Positions 1 to 9,367 are shown, numbered from the stretch's first letter. The stretch: DNA of 64,000 nucleotides from Cohnella phaseoli (GCF_003386235.1 NZ_QRDZ01000011.1:62001-126000), one strand, 5' to 3'. A program made the numbers and translations. Notes: generated by a model from the letters alone, not told the origin.

Positions 1-2254
1 TCTGCAGGTCGGAGCGGCTCTTCATCCCTTCGGCATAATCCGGGAGCCAGTCGTCCAGCGTCGCCAGCAGCGCTTCGTCGGACAAATCCGGCCATGTCCC
101 GTCGTGGCGGCGAGCGAACTCCGCCCGCTGCTGGAATTGGCGAGCCATCTTCGTCCACGGCAGCAGCTCCAGCCCTTCCGCGCGCACGCCCGCCAGCAGC
201 GCTTGCAGCCGGAGCTCCTCCGGCAGCTTGCCGAGCGGCTTCTCCTCCAGCACGATCGCGCCCAGCTTCCTGCGCTCGCGGCCGCGCACCGACTTGGCTT
301 CGCCGTCCCAGTACACCTCCGCCTCCACGTCAATCATCTCTGGCGCATGCTGAGCCAGCCGCTCCAACGACACGGATGCGGCCAGACGAATCCGGCTGTC
401 CGCGCCGGCGTCGTCGACGTCGGCGACAACGATCCACGGCTCGCGGGCCAGCGCCTGACCCGGCCCAAACGCCGCGCCCCGGCCGCCACTGAGCAAATAT
501 TTGCCGCTGTCCCGCTGCCGTCCGATCCGGTCCGGATAAGCGAACGCCAGCAGCAGGCCGCAATCGTCGCTCCGAACGCCGTCGTCTGACACATAGGGAT
601 AACGACGACCAAGCGCATCGCCACGCTCTGTCCGCACATTAACCTGCTCCGACCGCTCATCGCCACGCTCAGCCCGCGTTCCCTCCGAAGCGTCGACGCC
701 CAATTCGCGCCGCAGCCGCCGCGCTTCCTCGCTGAGCCTTCTGCGAGCGCCGTCGTCTGCCGCATAAGGGCCGCGGCCGCGCAGCGCGTCGATTCGCGCC
801 GTCAAATCCGCAGTCGGCGCCTGCCCGCCGGAATACCGCAAAATGTCCCGCTCCCCGAGCACAACCGCAATATCGCAAGCCAAGCCGCCAAGGCCAAGCT
901 GCTTCGCGCGCAGCAGCATATGGGCGACACGGGGATGCTTGCCCAGCTCGGCCATCCGGCGACCGTGCCCTGTCGGTTGGCGGCCGCCCTTATCCAATGC
1001 GCCAAGCTGCACAAGCAGCTCGCGCGCCTGCTGCACGGCGGGCGCAGGCGGCGCATCAAGCCAGGCGAGCTCGTTCGGCTCGCCGACGCCCCATACGGCC
1101 AGCTCCAGCAGCAGCGAAGCCAGATCGGCCTCCATAATTTCCGGCGCACTGCGCGGAGACAGCGCCGAATGCTGCTCCGCGCTCCACAGCCGATAGCATA
1201 CGCCCGGCCGCAGCCGACCCGCGCGCCCGCGGCGCTGATCCGCCGAAGCGGCAGACACTGTAACGGTTTCAAGCCTCGCCATGCCCGTTCGCGGCGAAAA
1301 CCGGGAAACGCGCATCAGGCCGCTGTCGATGACAACCGTAACGCCTTCCACTGTCAAGCTAGTTTCCGCTACCGATGTCGCCAGTACGATTTTCCGCTCC
1401 GCTGCCGGAAGCGGAGCCAGCGCCTTGTCCTGCTCCTCCGCAGATAAGCCTCCGTGCAGCGCGAAGACGCGTACATCGTAGGCATACCCTCGCAACTTCT
1501 CTCTCAGCTTCGCTTCCGCCGCCCGAATTTCGCCGATTCCCGGCAAAAACACAAGCACGTCTCCCTCATGAGCCCTCAGCGCCTCCAGCGCGAGCCCGGC
1601 TACCGCTTCCTCCAGTTCGCTTCCTGCAAGCCGCGGCCGATATACCGTCTCCACCGGGAAGCTCCGTCCCTCGCTGCGCACGACCGAGGCTCCTCCGAGC
1701 AGACCGGCCACCGGCTCCGCTTCCAGCGTCGCGCTCATGACGAGCAGCTTGAGATCGTCCCGCAGCAGCGCCTGAGCCTCCAAAGTAAGCGCAAGCCCCA
1801 AATCCGCCTGCAGGCTCCGTTCATGGAACTCGTCAAAGATAACAAGGCCGACCCCTTCCAGAGCGGGATCGGCCTGCAGCATACGAGTTAACACGCCTTC
1901 CGTCACAACCTCGATGCGAGTGCGGACGCCGACTTTCGTATCCATCTTCACGCGGTAGCCGACCGTCTCTCCCACCTGCTCTCCCAGCTCGCGGGCCATG
2001 AACGCCGCCGAGCTGCGCGCAGCCAGTCTGCGCGGCTCGAGCATGACGATTTTGCGGCCTTCCAGCCAGCCATCCTCCAGCAGGGCAAGCGGCACGCGGG
2101 TTGTCTTGCCCGCCCCGGGAGCGGCGATCAGAACCGCGCTGCCGCCGATGGACAGCGCCTGTTTCACATCCGGCAGAACCGAGTCTATAGGTAAAGGCGA
2201 ATTGAATATCACGCCGGTAATTCCCTTCCGCTCAATCGCGAGGCTGAATTTCAT
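1..2254 (-). CDS. hrpB: ATP-dependent helicase HrpB (3' end cut by window)
   Basis: A DEAH-box helicase of the HrpB family; its cellular role in Firmicutes is poorly defined. The frame is open from the start to the window edge, so the C-terminus is missing. Motifs read in order: Walker A APGAGKTTR about 45 residues in, motif II as DEFHERS, SATLE, and the late helicase motif QRRGRAGR. The following part matches the HrpB-specific C-terminal region. Two starts are possible: ATG at 2254, with a poor ribosome binding site, and GTG at 2212, preceded by AAGGG at about 10 bp. The GTG would place the conserved LPIDSVLP motif near the N-terminus. It lies downstream of the mgl genes on the same strand, separated by a small repeat array, and is probably an independent gene. 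Confidence 0.9.
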   Translation of the reverse strand, partial: MKFSLAIERKGITGVIFNSPLPIDSVLPDVKQALSIGGSAVLIAAPGAGKTTRVPLALLEDGWLEGRKIVMLEPRRLAARSSAAFMARELGEQVGETVGYRVKMDTKVGVRTRIEVVTEGVLTRMLQADPALEGVGLVIFDEFHERSLQADLGLALTLEAQALLRDDLKLLVMSATLEAEPVAGLLGGASVVRSEGRSFPVETVYRPRLAGSELEEAVAGLALEALRAHEGDVLVFLPGIGEIRAAEAKLREKLRGYAYDVRVFALHGGLSAEEQDKALAPLPAAERKIVLATSVAETSLTVEGVTVVIDSGLMRVSRFSPRTGMARLETVTVSAASADQRRGRAGRLRPGVCYRLWSAEQHSALSPRSAPEIMEADLASLLLELAVWGVGEPNELAWLDAPPAPAVQQARELLVQLGALDKGGRQPTGHGRRMAELGKHPRVAHMLLRAKQLGLGGLACDIAVVLGERDILRYSGGQAPTADLTARIDALRGRGPYAADDGARRRLSEEARRLRRELGVDASEGTRAERGDERSEQVNVRTERGDALGRRYPYVSDDGVRSDDCGLLLAFAYPDRIGRQRDSGKYLLSGGRGAAFGPGQALAREPWIVVADVDDAGADSRIRLAASVSLERLAQHAPEMIDVEAEVYWDGEAKSVRGRERRKLGAIVLEEKPLGKLPEELRLQALLAGVRAEGLELLPWTKMARQFQQRAEFARRHDGTWPDLSDEALLATLDDWLPDYAEGMKSRSDLQ

Positions 2255-2324
2255 TTGGGGGATAGCGCTAACGTTCCGCCCCTCCTGCGAACAGCTTACC
2301 ATTTTCCCCGGCGCTAGGAAACTT

Positions 2325-2460
2325 GCTTTCGAACTTTTACCCTCTCCCTCCTCGATTGCTTCAAACTCTTACCCTCAGCTTCTCGATTGCTTCAAACTCT
2401 TGCTCTCAGCCTCCTCGCTTGCTTCAAACTTTTACTCTCGGCCGCCTCGCTTCAAGCTCC
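2325..2460. repeat. degenerate 28-33 bp tandem repeat, about 4.5 units
   Basis: Units begin GCTTCAAACT at 2358, 2389 and 2421, with a diverged copy at 2325 and a partial copy at 2449, so spacing is 33, 31, 32 and 28 bp. Each unit continues with a pyrimidine-rich stretch and CTC. The array lies directly downstream of mglC and ends at its stop codon. No hairpin with a T-run was recognised, and the function is unknown. Confidence 0.75.
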
Positions 2461-3473
2461 TATTTCTTCGCCAAATATTTGCGGATATCGAAAGCGACCG
2501 CAGCGACGATAATCAGCCCTTTAATGATGAGCTGCCAGTACGGATTCACGCCGATAAAGGTCAGTCCGTAATTGATGACGCCGAAAATCATCACGCCGAC
2601 CATCACACCGGGCACCGTCCCGACGCCGCCTGTCGTCGATACCCCGCCGACAACGCACGCCGCGATCGCATCCAGTTCGTACATATTGCCGTAGTTGTTC
2701 GAGGCTCCGCCCGACTTGGCCGCTTCCAGCACGCCGGCCAATCCGTACAGCGCCCCGGCGATGCTATAGATCCACAGCAAGTTGCGGCTGACATTAATGC
2801 CCGACACGTGCGCCGCTTGCACGTTGCCTCCGATGGCGTACATATTTTTGCCAAGCCGCGTTTTGTTGAAGATCACCCAACAGACGATGGCGACGACAAT
2901 GGCGATAATGACGAGGTACGGCAAATTAAACGAGCCGATCTCGATCGTGCCCGAGCCCCACTTCGTAAATTCCGGCCGCAAGCCGCCGATCGGCTGCGAG
3001 CTGTTCGGAGGCATATCGAAATAGAGCGAATTGATCCCGAGTACGGCGACCATCGTGCCCAACGTCGTAATAAACGGGGGAACGTGCAGCTTGGAGACAA
3101 TCAGTCCGTTGATCAACCCGACGAGAAGACCGGCGGCAATGGCGAGCAGAACGGGGATGATTACAGGAAGCGTGTCGAGCTCCGGGAAAAATTTGCGCGG
3201 ATAATCCGCCAGCTGCACCATCGAAGCCGAGACGACGGCGGACAAGCCGACGACGCGACCCGCGGACAAGTCCACCCCGCCCGTGATCAGCACGAAAGCG
3301 GCGCCGAGCGCGATAATCGCTTTAGTCGAGTTTTGATGCAAAATATTGGTCAGCGTGCTTAACGATAAAAAGGACGGATCGGACAGCGTAATGCCGATAA
3401 TGAGCACGGCCAGCACGATGTAAATCGCGTAATCCGTCACAAATGCTTTCGTCCGTTGAATGGAAATGTTCAT
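2460..3473 (-). CDS. mglC: galactoside/ribose-type sugar ABC transporter permease (MglC-like)
   Basis: Membrane subunit of a CUT2-family sugar importer, 337 aa, the usual size for MglC/RbsC. The protein is hydrophobic throughout, with about 8-10 membrane spans, and shows the family segments ITGGVDLSAGRVVGLS near residue 70 and an AIAACVVGGVSTTGG block near residue 260. The ATG at 3473 is chosen because GGAGG sits 7 bp upstream; the frame stays open further 5', but that extension overlaps mglA. It follows mglA by 14 bp and is the last gene of the import operon. The family assignment is firm. The substrate (galactose or another hexose) is inferred from the MglA/MglB similarity of its partners. 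Confidence 0.92.
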   Translation of the reverse strand: MNISIQRTKAFVTDYAIYIVLAVLIIGITLSDPSFLSLSTLTNILHQNSTKAIIALGAAFVLITGGVDLSAGRVVGLSAVVSASMVQLADYPRKFFPELDTLPVIIPVLLAIAAGLLVGLINGLIVSKLHVPPFITTLGTMVAVLGINSLYFDMPPNSSQPIGGLRPEFTKWGSGTIEIGSFNLPYLVIIAIVVAIVCWVIFNKTRLGKNMYAIGGNVQAAHVSGINVSRNLLWIYSIAGALYGLAGVLEAAKSGGASNNYGNMYELDAIAACVVGGVSTTGGVGTVPGVMVGVMIFGVINYGLTFIGVNPYWQLIIKGLIIVAAVAFDIRKYLAKK

Positions 3474-3487
3474 GAGGTATCCTCCGA

Positions 3488-5017
3488 TCAAGCCGTATGT
3501 TGGGCGGCAAGCTTCATGATTTCTTCTTCCGTGGCGGTGTTGCCGTCCAGAATTCCGGTCAGTCGGCCCTCGCTCATCACCATAATGCGATCGGACATGC
3601 CGAGCAGCTCGGGCATTTCGGAAGAGATCATCACGATGCTTTTGCCTTGGGCGGCCAGCTCCGCGATGATGGTGTAAATTTCGAACTTCGCGCCGACGTC
3701 TATGCCGCGCGTCGGTTCGTCCAGCAGAAGAATGTCCGGCTCGGTCAGCAGCCATCTGGCGAGCAGCACCTTCTGTTGATTGCCTCCGGATAGATAGCGG
3801 ATTTGCGTTTTTGCCGAAGGCGTTTTCACACGCAGCCGCTCGATGCTGTCGTCCGTATCCTTGCGCCTCCTGCTCTCCTCGAGCAGCAGATAAGACGTCT
3901 GATATCGTTTTTGATTGGCGATTACCGTATTCTCCAGCACGGATAATACGGGGAAAATTCCGGTTACCCGGCGTTCCTCGGTCAGCAAAGCCATCTTGTG
4001 ACGGATCGCATCGACGGGCCTGCGGATGCGAATCGGCTTGCCGTGCAGCTTCATCGTGCCGGACGCCAGCGAGCGAATGCCGTACAGCGCCTCGATCAGC
4101 TCCGTTCGCTGCGCGCCGACCAGCCCGCCGACGCCCAGAATCTCGCCCCGGCGAAGCTCGAAGCTGACGTCGCGGAACGACTTAGGGAACGAGGAAGTAA
4201 AGCCGTCGACCTGCAGTACCACTTCCCCCGGAACGTTGCTGCGCTCCGGATAGCGCTGGGTTAAATCCCGGCCGACCATACGGGAAATAATCAGATCGGT
4301 CGTCAGCTCATTCGCGTCCCAGGTGCCGATTTTTTTGCCGTCGCGCATAATCGTCACTTCGTCGGAAATGCGCAAAATCTCTTCCATTTTGTGCGAAATA
4401 TAAATAATGGCGACGCCGCGCTGCTTCAGCTCCGCGATAATGCGGAACAGATGCTCGACCTCGTTCCCCGTCAAGGAGGACGTCGGTTCGTCCATGACGA
4501 TGATCTTGGCGTTGTGGGACACCGCTTTGGCGATTTCGAGCGATTGAATCTTCGACACCGACAGCTTGCCCGTAATCGTCTCGGGGTCGATATCCATATC
4601 CAGCTCCTTGAACAGCTTCTCGGTATCGCGGCGCATCCGCTTGCCGTCCACGAAATAAAACGGCCAGAACCCTCGCAAAGGAAAGCGGCCCAGCCAAATA
4701 TTTTCCATCACGCTCCGATACGGAACCGGGTGAAGCTCCTGATGAATCATCGAGATTCCGCTTTGCAGCGCCGCCTTCGAGTCCGGCAGATGCAGCTTCT
4801 CCCCGTTCATCCGAATCTCCCCGGCATCCGGCGCGTATATGCCGAACAGGCATTTCATCAGCGTCGATTTACCGGCTCCATTCTCGCCCATCAGCGCGTG
4901 CACGGTGCCTGCGCGGATATGCAGCGTCACGTCGTCGAGCGCCTGAACGCCCGGAAAAGCCTTCGAAATTCCGTTCATCTCCAACAAATTAATCTTCTCT
5001 GCCACAGTCGCTATCAA
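3488..5017 (-). CDS. mglA: sugar ABC transporter ATP-binding protein, double-domain (MglA-like)
   Basis: Energy-coupling ATPase of the CUT2 sugar importer, 509 aa with two tandem nucleotide-binding domains. The N-terminal half has Walker A GENGAGKST at residues 44-52 and Walker B IIVMDEPTSSL. The C-terminal half has signature LSGGNQQK and LLLDEPTRGID but a degenerate Walker A (GVGGLVGAQRTE), which is normal for this family. A TTG start at 5017 is chosen because AGGAGG lies 7 bp upstream; the frame continues open to 5161, but that extension does not resemble the family. It lies between MglB and MglC. A 385-bp gap with a hairpin and palindromic repeats separates it from mglB, so expression may be lower than that of the binding protein. 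Confidence 0.92.
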   Translation of the reverse strand: MIATVAEKINLLEMNGISKAFPGVQALDDVTLHIRAGTVHALMGENGAGKSTLMKCLFGIYAPDAGEIRMNGEKLHLPDSKAALQSGISMIHQELHPVPYRSVMENIWLGRFPLRGFWPFYFVDGKRMRRDTEKLFKELDMDIDPETITGKLSVSKIQSLEIAKAVSHNAKIIVMDEPTSSLTGNEVEHLFRIIAELKQRGVAIIYISHKMEEILRISDEVTIMRDGKKIGTWDANELTTDLIISRMVGRDLTQRYPERSNVPGEVVLQVDGFTSSFPKSFRDVSFELRRGEILGVGGLVGAQRTELIEALYGIRSLASGTMKLHGKPIRIRRPVDAIRHKMALLTEERRVTGIFPVLSVLENTVIANQKRYQTSYLLLEESRRRKDTDDSIERLRVKTPSAKTQIRYLSGGNQQKVLLARWLLTEPDILLLDEPTRGIDVGAKFEIYTIIAELAAQGKSIVMISSEMPELLGMSDRIMVMSEGRLTGILDGNTATEEEIMKLAAQHTA

Positions 5018-5192
5018 AGCACGCACCTCCTGATTGCCGCCGGACCAAGCCAAAACACCTTGGCGTCCTCTAGACGCAGTATCGCGTTCGAAAGAGGATC
5101 TGATCGTTCCTGCGATTAGGCCGTTCGCCACTCGCCAGCTTTTAGCTGGAATTTCGTTCAAAACTCATCCCGCTTTGTTAAATTGAGCTCAC

Positions 5193-5338
5193 TTTGTACG
5201 ATTCATCGTACAAATCTATTAACTCGACCTTTCTAGCGCCGTTTTTGTACGATAAACCGCATAAAGTTGAACGCATCAACTGACAGAATCGCGGTGTTTG
5301 CACGATCAGTGTCTGCACGATCGGTGTCTGCACGATTT
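5193..5338. repeat. palindromic repeats spaced 51-53 bp in the mglB-mglA gap
   Basis: At 5193-5214 there is a perfect inverted repeat, TTTGTACGA, 4-base spacer, TCGTACAAA. A second, partly decayed copy (TTTGTACGATAAACCGC...) starts at 5244, 51 bp later, and a weaker one (TTTGCACGATC) at 5297, 53 bp later. The last part also contains three 15-bp subrepeats of the type TCTGCACGATCGGTG. The motif recurs with the same spacing downstream of nagA and inside the two larger repeat elements of this window. No coding function is apparent, and its role is unknown. Confidence 0.75.
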
Positions 5339-5355
5339 ATCTCTTATGCGAACAA

Positions 5356-5394
5356 GGGCGGGGATGCGGCGCAAGGCTTGCCCGCTCCCCGCCC
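5356..5394 (-). promoter_or_regulatory. GC-rich hairpin just after mglB
   Basis: GGGCGGGGA at 5356-5364 pairs with TCCCCGCCC at 5386-5394, with further partial pairing in the loop. It starts 8 bp past the mglB stop. No U-run follows in the direction of transcription, so it is more likely a 3'-end stabiliser or partial terminator than a full terminator. This would fit excess binding protein relative to MglA and MglC. Confidence 0.6.
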
Positions 5395-5402
5395 TATTCC
5401 CC

Positions 5403-6449
5403 TTACTTGGCGTCGTCCATATTGTCCTTCGTGATTTTCTTGTAAGGCACCCATACGTACTTGCCGTCCGTAATGTCGTAGCCGGAATTATCCTTGGAAG
5501 GGGTCTCGCCTTTGGCGAGCGCGACGGCCAGATTAAGCGTCGCGGCTCCCTGGTTCTTCGCGTCGTTAAGCACGGTGCCGAGCAGCGTTCCGTCGGACAG
5601 CGCCTGCAGCGCCGGAGCCGTGGCGTCTACGCCGACGACCGGAAGGAATTTGTCGTCCTTGAAATAGCCGGCCGCCTTCAACGCTTCGATCGCGCCCAGC
5701 GCCATATCGTCGTTGTTCGCAAGCACGGCCTCGATCTTGTCTCCGTGCGCGGACAGGAACGTCGCCATTTTGTCCTGCGCCTTGACGCGGTCCCACATCG
5801 CCGTATCCTCGGCCAGCTTCTCGACCTTGATGCCGGCGTCTTCGATCGCCTGGATCGAGAACTTCGTCCGCAGCTCCGCGTCCTGATGTCCCGGCTCGCC
5901 CTTCAGCATAATGTATTGCAGTACGCCGTCCTTGTTTTTGTCCATTTCCGGATGCGCCTTCCAATAGTCGACGAGCAGCTCGCCTTCCATCGTACCGGAC
6001 TGCTCGGCCTTCGCGCCGACGTAGTATACTTTATCCCATTTCTTCATGTCGTCCGCCAGCGGCTCGCGGTTGAAGAAGACGACCGGGATGTTCGCTTTCT
6101 GCGCCTTCTCGATAATGACTCCCGCCGCCGTACGGTCTACGGGGTTGATCGCCATCGCGTTGTACTTCTTGGAAACAAACAGATCCACTTTATCGTTCTG
6201 AGTAGGCTGGGAGTTCTGGCTGTCAACGATGTCAACCTTGGCTTTGCCGGAAGCGGCGCTCTCGATCGCGTTGCGAACGCCGGTCATGAACGTATCGTCG
6301 AATTTGTAGATGGCGACCCCGATCGTGCTTTCACCGCCGCTGCTCTTGCCTCCCGAAGACGAGCCGTCGCCGTTGTTCGAGCTGCAGCCTGCGGTCACCG
6401 CCGTCAGCATCGCTCCCGCAACGAGAACAGTAAGTGCTTTTTTCTTCAT
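5403..6449 (-). CDS. mglB: sugar-binding lipoprotein (MglB-like)
   Basis: Solute-binding protein of the CUT2 importer, 348 aa, anchored outside the membrane. A lipoprotein signal ends in lipobox TAGC with Cys22, followed by a Ser/Gly-rich linker. The Peripla_BP_4 fold begins at GVAIYKFDDTF. The segments INPVDRTAA, FFNREP, NNDDMALGAIEAL and VVGVDAT match galactose/glucose-binding MglB. AGGAGG precedes the ATG by about 11 bp. It lies 117 bp downstream of another sugar-binding lipoprotein and upstream of mglA, and is likely the dedicated receptor of MglA-MglC. Galactose or glucose specificity is inferred from family resemblance, not proven. Confidence 0.92.
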   Translation of the reverse strand: MKKKALTVLVAGAMLTAVTAGCSSNNGDGSSSGGKSSGGESTIGVAIYKFDDTFMTGVRNAIESAASGKAKVDIVDSQNSQPTQNDKVDLFVSKKYNAMAINPVDRTAAGVIIEKAQKANIPVVFFNREPLADDMKKWDKVYYVGAKAEQSGTMEGELLVDYWKAHPEMDKNKDGVLQYIMLKGEPGHQDAELRTKFSIQAIEDAGIKVEKLAEDTAMWDRVKAQDKMATFLSAHGDKIEAVLANNDDMALGAIEALKAAGYFKDDKFLPVVGVDATAPALQALSDGTLLGTVLNDAKNQGAATLNLAVALAKGETPSKDNSGYDITDGKYVWVPYKKITKDNMDDAK

Positions 6450-6566
6450 CCTGCTATTGACCTCCTCGAATCTGTTTGTTTGCTTACAGCTCGATTATGT
6501 CCGATCCCAACGGAAATTCGAATTCAAAATCCTCCTCATTTCTATCGAAATCCTCATGTCTCTTCG

Positions 6567-7541
6567 CTATTGCACGAACGGAAACAGCATCTTCTGATTG
6601 TCCGACCAAAACATATTTTCTGCGTCGATCACTTTCGTTCCGGTGTCGATTCTAGCGGCAACCTTCTGCCGATCGATCGCCTCGACGACGGTTTTGACGC
6701 CCAAGTAGCCCATGCTGAACGGGTTTTGAATGACGGTCGCCTGAATGACCCCCTCCTGCAGCCATTCCAGCTCCTCGGGCGTATTATCGAAGGCGACGAG
6801 CCTGACCAGGCCGTCCTTGCCCAATTTCTGCAGCTGCTCCGCCGCTCCGATGGAAGCCGCCGAATTGAGCGCGAGAATTCCGTCGATATGCCCGTACTTG
6901 CGCAGAATGTCGATGGTGGCTTGGCCGCAGCTTGCAGCCGACGAATCGCAATAGACCGTCTCCAGCACCTGCATGTCCGGCGAATCCGCCCATTCGTCCC
7001 GGATGCCCCGCTCCCGCCTCTCGGCATTGCGCGAGCCCTTCAAGAAGTTCAAAATAACGAACCGGCCTTTGTCCTTGGTCAGCTCCTGCATCTTCTGCGC
7101 CGCCTTGCGACCCGCTTCGTAGTTGTCGATGCCGATGAAGCTGGTCACCTTGGGCGAATCCACCTCGGATTCGATCGTGACGACGGGGACGCCCAGCTTA
7201 TCCGCCTTGGCGACCGAGTCCGCCAATTGAACGAAATCGTTGGCGGCAAGGACAAGCCCTTCCGTCCCGTACACCAAATATTTGTTCACCAGCTCGACTT
7301 GCGTCTCCGTATCGATCTCATTCGTCGGACCGTCGAAAACAAGCTTGACGTTAAATTCCTTCGCCGCCGCTTCCGCGCCCATTTTCACCGTATTCCAAAA
7401 CTCTCCGTCTTTGTTTTTGACGATCAGCGCGATGTTCCGCTGCTCCCTCGGAACGGTGCGAATATCCTCGCCCCAGCCGCATGCGGAGAGCAGCAGCGCA
7501 AAGATGCTCGCGGTCGCGACCGCAACCGCTATTCTCCTCAT
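6567..7541 (-). CDS. sugar-binding lipoprotein accompanying a YesM/YesN sensor
   Basis: A second Peripla_BP_4-type sugar-binding lipoprotein, 324 aa, with lipobox LSAC and Cys21. It has the type I two-lobed pattern (NIALIVKNKDGEFW, FIGIDNYEAG, NSAASIGAAEQL, LVAFDNTPEE). The ATG at 7541 is chosen because GGGGAGG lies 4-5 bp upstream; an upstream in-frame start at 7631 would overlap the kinase gene and destroy the signal peptide. It follows the histidine kinase by 65 bp. Binding proteins in this position often present ligand to the kinase sensor domain rather than to a permease, so a co-sensor role is inferred. It could equally be an alternative receptor for MglA/MglC. Confidence 0.88.
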   Translation of the reverse strand: MRRIAVAVATASIFALLLSACGWGEDIRTVPREQRNIALIVKNKDGEFWNTVKMGAEAAAKEFNVKLVFDGPTNEIDTETQVELVNKYLVYGTEGLVLAANDFVQLADSVAKADKLGVPVVTIESEVDSPKVTSFIGIDNYEAGRKAAQKMQELTKDKGRFVILNFLKGSRNAERRERGIRDEWADSPDMQVLETVYCDSSAASCGQATIDILRKYGHIDGILALNSAASIGAAEQLQKLGKDGLVRLVAFDNTPEELEWLQEGVIQATVIQNPFSMGYLGVKTVVEAIDRQKVAARIDTGTKVIDAENMFWSDNQKMLFPFVQ

Positions 7542-7606
7542 TATTCCTCCCCTTCCCCGATCCTGCTTGGCGGTAACGACAACGGCAGCAGCCGCTTTTC
7601 CCCTCA

Positions 7607-9367
7607 TTATTTCGGTCCCTCCTGCCGGCACGGCAGCCTGACGGTAACGGTCGTGCCCTCCTCGCGCTCGCTCTCTATATGCAAACCGTACTCTTCGCCG
7701 TAATTCAGCCGTATTCGTTCGTGTACGTTCCTCAATCCGATGCCCGTGCCCTCGTCGTTGCCAAGGCTTGTTTCGGTCAGCAACGTTTTCAGCTTAGCGG
7801 GAGGAATGCCGATTCCGTTGTCCTCGACCCGCAGCATCAGCTTTCCTTCCTCGATGCCTGCGCGGATACGGATCAAGCCTTGGTCCACGCTCGGTTCTAT
7901 GCCGTGGTAAATCGCGTTTTCGACGAGCGGCTGCAAAACAAGCTTAAGCGTCCTGCACTGCAACGCCGCCTCCTCCGCGTCGATCTCGAACTCGAATTTA
8001 TTTTTGTAGCGCATTTTCTGGATAATCAAATAATGGCGAATATGCTCAAGCTCGTCGGCAACCGGGATAAAACGCTCCCCCCTGGACAGGCTGATCCGGA
8101 AAAACCTCGACAACGAGGTGATCATCGTGATGACGTCCTCGTTTTTGCCCGTGCCGGCCATCCGAACGACCGAATTCAGCGTGTTGTACAGAAAGTGCGG
8201 ATGAATTTGCGATTGCAGCACTTCAAGCTCGCTTTTGCGCTTCGCCTCCTGCTCGTAAATATTTTGGTTCATCAGCTCGCGAATGCGGTTCACCATCAGA
8301 TTGAAGCGTCGGGACAGCCGTCCGACCTCGTCGTCGCGGCGAATCGGAATATGGATGTCGAAGTTTCCCCGCTCCACCAGTTGCATCGATTTCTCCAGGC
8401 GCTTGATCGGCTGGGAGATTTTGGCCGACATATAGAGAGTAATCAACAGCACGAAAGCAAGAACGGCAAGCAGCAGCCAGAAGAGGAACGTATTGATCTC
8501 CTTCTGCGTAGTCACGATCTCGTCCATGTAGGACACGCCGACGATTTTCCAACCGACGTTGCTGACCGTCTGAATCGTGATAAGCCTGTCCACTCCGGTA
8601 GAGTCGTCGAAATAGCTTCCGTACGTATATTTGAGCGCCTGCTCCACGTTCTCGTACTTCAGCCCCGCATAAATGAGCTGCTGCTGCGGGTGGTAGATGA
8701 TGTTGCCGGCCGAATCGTCAATGATGTAGGCGTATCCTTTCTGCCCGAGCTTCACGCTGCGGGACAGATCGTCGATCATCTTGAAGTTCACGTCGACGAG
8801 CAGCACTGCGTTCATCTCTTCCCCATTGGCTAGAGGCAGCTTGATTCCTTTGCTCATCGACACGACCCATTTATAACTGCTCTTAAAAAGATTCTGGACA
8901 TGCGGGATGGAAAAGCTGAGATGATTCGGATTCTCGACGGCGGAACGAAACCAGCTCTGGGAAGTCAGATGCGTATTCCCGCGCATGTCCGCCGCGGGGA
9001 GAGACGTGATCCGTTGGCCCGATTCCGTGAACAAACCGATCGTCACCAGGTCTTCCCGCGTCCGGAAAATCGTGTTCATGCGCTCGGTCAGCGCCTTGTC
9101 CGGCAATTCGCCGGCCGCCTTGATCTCGTACTCGACGGAGGAGAATACGACCGTCATGCTGCGAATGTAATATTCCAGGTTGGACGCTACCTGATAGATG
9201 ACCTGCTGGTTGCTCAGGAAGGCGTTGTTCTCTGCGGTGCGATTGAATTTGTTGTAGAGAACGATGCTGACAAGCACAACGACGAGCACGGTCATCGCCG
9301 TGAATGAAGCCATGATCAGAAATTGGATGCTCTTGAAGCGGAAAAGCCGCGGCGGGAAGGGCCTCAT
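7607..9367 (-). CDS. sensor histidine kinase, YesM family
   Basis: Membrane sensor kinase, 586 aa. Domains: TM1 about 17-38, an extracellular double-Cache-like sensor about 40-285, TM2 about 293-313, HAMP about 314-368, a His_kinase domain with QIHPHFLYN (phospho-acceptor His about 391), then an ATPase domain with LVENAIYHG, DNGIGI and GTGIGLRN. This is the typical layout of kinases controlling carbohydrate uptake in Paenibacillus and Bacillus. Its ATG overlaps the response-regulator stop (ATGA), so the pair is translationally coupled. With a sugar-binding lipoprotein and MglBAC downstream, it likely senses extracellular sugar directly or through the binding protein. Confidence 0.93.
   Translation of the reverse strand: MRPFPPRLFRFKSIQFLIMASFTAMTVLVVVLVSIVLYNKFNRTAENNAFLSNQQVIYQVASNLEYYIRSMTVVFSSVEYEIKAAGELPDKALTERMNTIFRTREDLVTIGLFTESGQRITSLPAADMRGNTHLTSQSWFRSAVENPNHLSFSIPHVQNLFKSSYKWVVSMSKGIKLPLANGEEMNAVLLVDVNFKMIDDLSRSVKLGQKGYAYIIDDSAGNIIYHPQQQLIYAGLKYENVEQALKYTYGSYFDDSTGVDRLITIQTVSNVGWKIVGVSYMDEIVTTQKEINTFLFWLLLAVLAFVLLITLYMSAKISQPIKRLEKSMQLVERGNFDIHIPIRRDDEVGRLSRRFNLMVNRIRELMNQNIYEQEAKRKSELEVLQSQIHPHFLYNTLNSVVRMAGTGKNEDVITMITSLSRFFRISLSRGERFIPVADELEHIRHYLIIQKMRYKNKFEFEIDAEEAALQCRTLKLVLQPLVENAIYHGIEPSVDQGLIRIRAGIEEGKLMLRVEDNGIGIPPAKLKTLLTETSLGNDEGTGIGLRNVHERIRLNYGEEYGLHIESEREEGTTVTVRLPCRQEGPK

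Noticed and set aside
3474..3755. Extended N-terminus for the MglC-like permease
   Set aside because: The extension would overlap mglA and lacks family similarity; the ATG at 3473 has a good ribosome binding site.
5298..7703. 801-residue plus-strand frame opposite the two sugar-binding protein genes
   Set aside because: It is the antisense of conserved genes in GC-rich DNA and resembles no protein family. Similar long antisense frames at 23169-24653 and 57663-58448 were also rejected.
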